NCBI GenBank assembly: GCA_023423415.1 | Contig: JAFAFP010000255.1 | Coordinates: forward strand, 1 to 25,336 | From: Pseudomonadota bacterium | GTDB taxonomy: Bacteria; Pseudomonadota; Alphaproteobacteria; Rhizobiales; Xanthobacteraceae | Length of the DNA: 25,336 bases | Direction of reading: 5' to 3' | Shown: positions 25,112 through 25,336 of the stretch, piece by piece | Layout: every line of letters starts with the position of its first letter | Position numbering within the stretch: the first letter of the stretch is position 1 | Program-made: the position numbers and the translations under genes | The notes under the pieces: generated by a model | What the model was told of the DNA's origin: nothing | Databases searched by the model: none | Seen by the model: the letters and a program-made list of their open reading frames with translations, nothing else

Positions 25112-25279
25112 ATGCGCACATTCATTTTCGCTCTCGTGGCTGCAGCGCTGTTAGGGGTGTTTTGGGCGTTTGGCTTGAACTCCTTCCAGCGAAGCGTTGC
25201 GACAGCCGACACAAGCAGCAGCGGATCGGTCCGCCTGGATCGCCAGGAAGTCGTCAATTATTACGGCCGTGAGGGCTAG
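25112..25279 (+). CDS. small single-span membrane or exported protein, 55 aa
   Basis: A 55-residue frame starts at an ATG preceded by AGGAG about 8 nt upstream. It opens MRTFIFALVAAALLGVFWAF, a hydrophobic segment that would be a signal sequence or membrane anchor, and continues with a polar tail containing RLDRQEVVNYYGREG. I recall similar short hypothetical proteins in Bradyrhizobium relatives but cannot name a family. It has its own consensus promoter and a probable terminator just after it, so it looks monocistronic. No function is proposed. Confidence 0.75.
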   Translation: MRTFIFALVAAALLGVFWAFGLNSFQRSVATADTSSSGSVRLDRQEVVNYYGREG

Positions 25280-25317
25280 TCTCCTGCCGCACCGGCATCG
25301 ACAGCACGAATAGAGAA

Positions 25318-25334
25318 GCCCCGGGGCGCGGGGC
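25318..25334 (+). terminator. GC-rich stem-loop, possible terminator at window end
   Basis: GCCCCG and CGGGGC pair around a 5-nt loop, 38 nt after the stop of the 55-codon gene. The window ends two bases later, so a T-run cannot be checked. Confidence 0.4.
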
Positions 25335-25336
25335 GG

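Overview
The window looks like a chromosomal segment of an alphaproteobacterium of the order Hyphomicrobiales, most likely the Bradyrhizobium/Afipia/Rhodopseudomonas group. This rests on gene content (a DUF992 protein, a DUF3734-type patatin, a YXWGXW-repeat protein, a DUF3300 protein, an extended LivF), moderately high GC and short intergenic spaces. It is an inference from protein style; no marker RNA gene is present. I see no transposase, integrase, tRNA, rRNA or CRISPR array.

Left part (1-8244, all on the minus strand). Read in the direction of transcription it holds a patatin-like phospholipase, a GntP-family permease and a DUF1269 protein. A 191-bp gap with a long perfect palindrome follows, then an efflux operon: a lipoprotein membrane-fusion subunit, an RND permease overlapping it by ATGA, and a DUF3300 lipoprotein-like or exported protein cut by the window start. 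No outer-membrane channel gene lies in the window.

Middle part (8245-17067). A 385-bp divergent promoter region separates the patatin operon from a plus-strand glutaminase and DHA2-type MFS transporter pair, which ends at a bidirectional terminator. Next come a small YXWGXW-repeat secreted protein (minus), an AI-2E-family membrane protein (plus), a membrane-anchored metallophosphoesterase (minus) whose stop codon interlocks with that of the AI-2E gene, a secreted DUF992 protein (plus) and a membrane-anchored alpha/beta hydrolase (plus).

Right part (17116-24687, minus strand). This is a complete branched-chain-type ABC importer operon in the order binding protein, two permeases and two ATPases, followed by an aldehyde dehydrogenase. 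Internal genes overlap by 4-8 nt, and a perfect hairpin separates the binding-protein gene from the rest. LivF carries an extra C-terminal domain of about 205 residues with weak internal repeats, and LivG has a degenerate ABC signature motif. An AtzH/HpxZ-like gene lies about 0.5 kb upstream. The gene set suggests uptake of an amide, amino-acid or aromatic-type substrate with oxidation of an aldehyde intermediate, but the substrate cannot be read from sequence. The window ends with a 55-codon membrane peptide that has a good promoter and ribosome site.

Most of this is ordinary accessory metabolism and transport. The points that most deserve checking are the LivF extension, the unusual LivG signature, the 33-bp palindrome at 5105-5137 and the dyad in the liv promoter.
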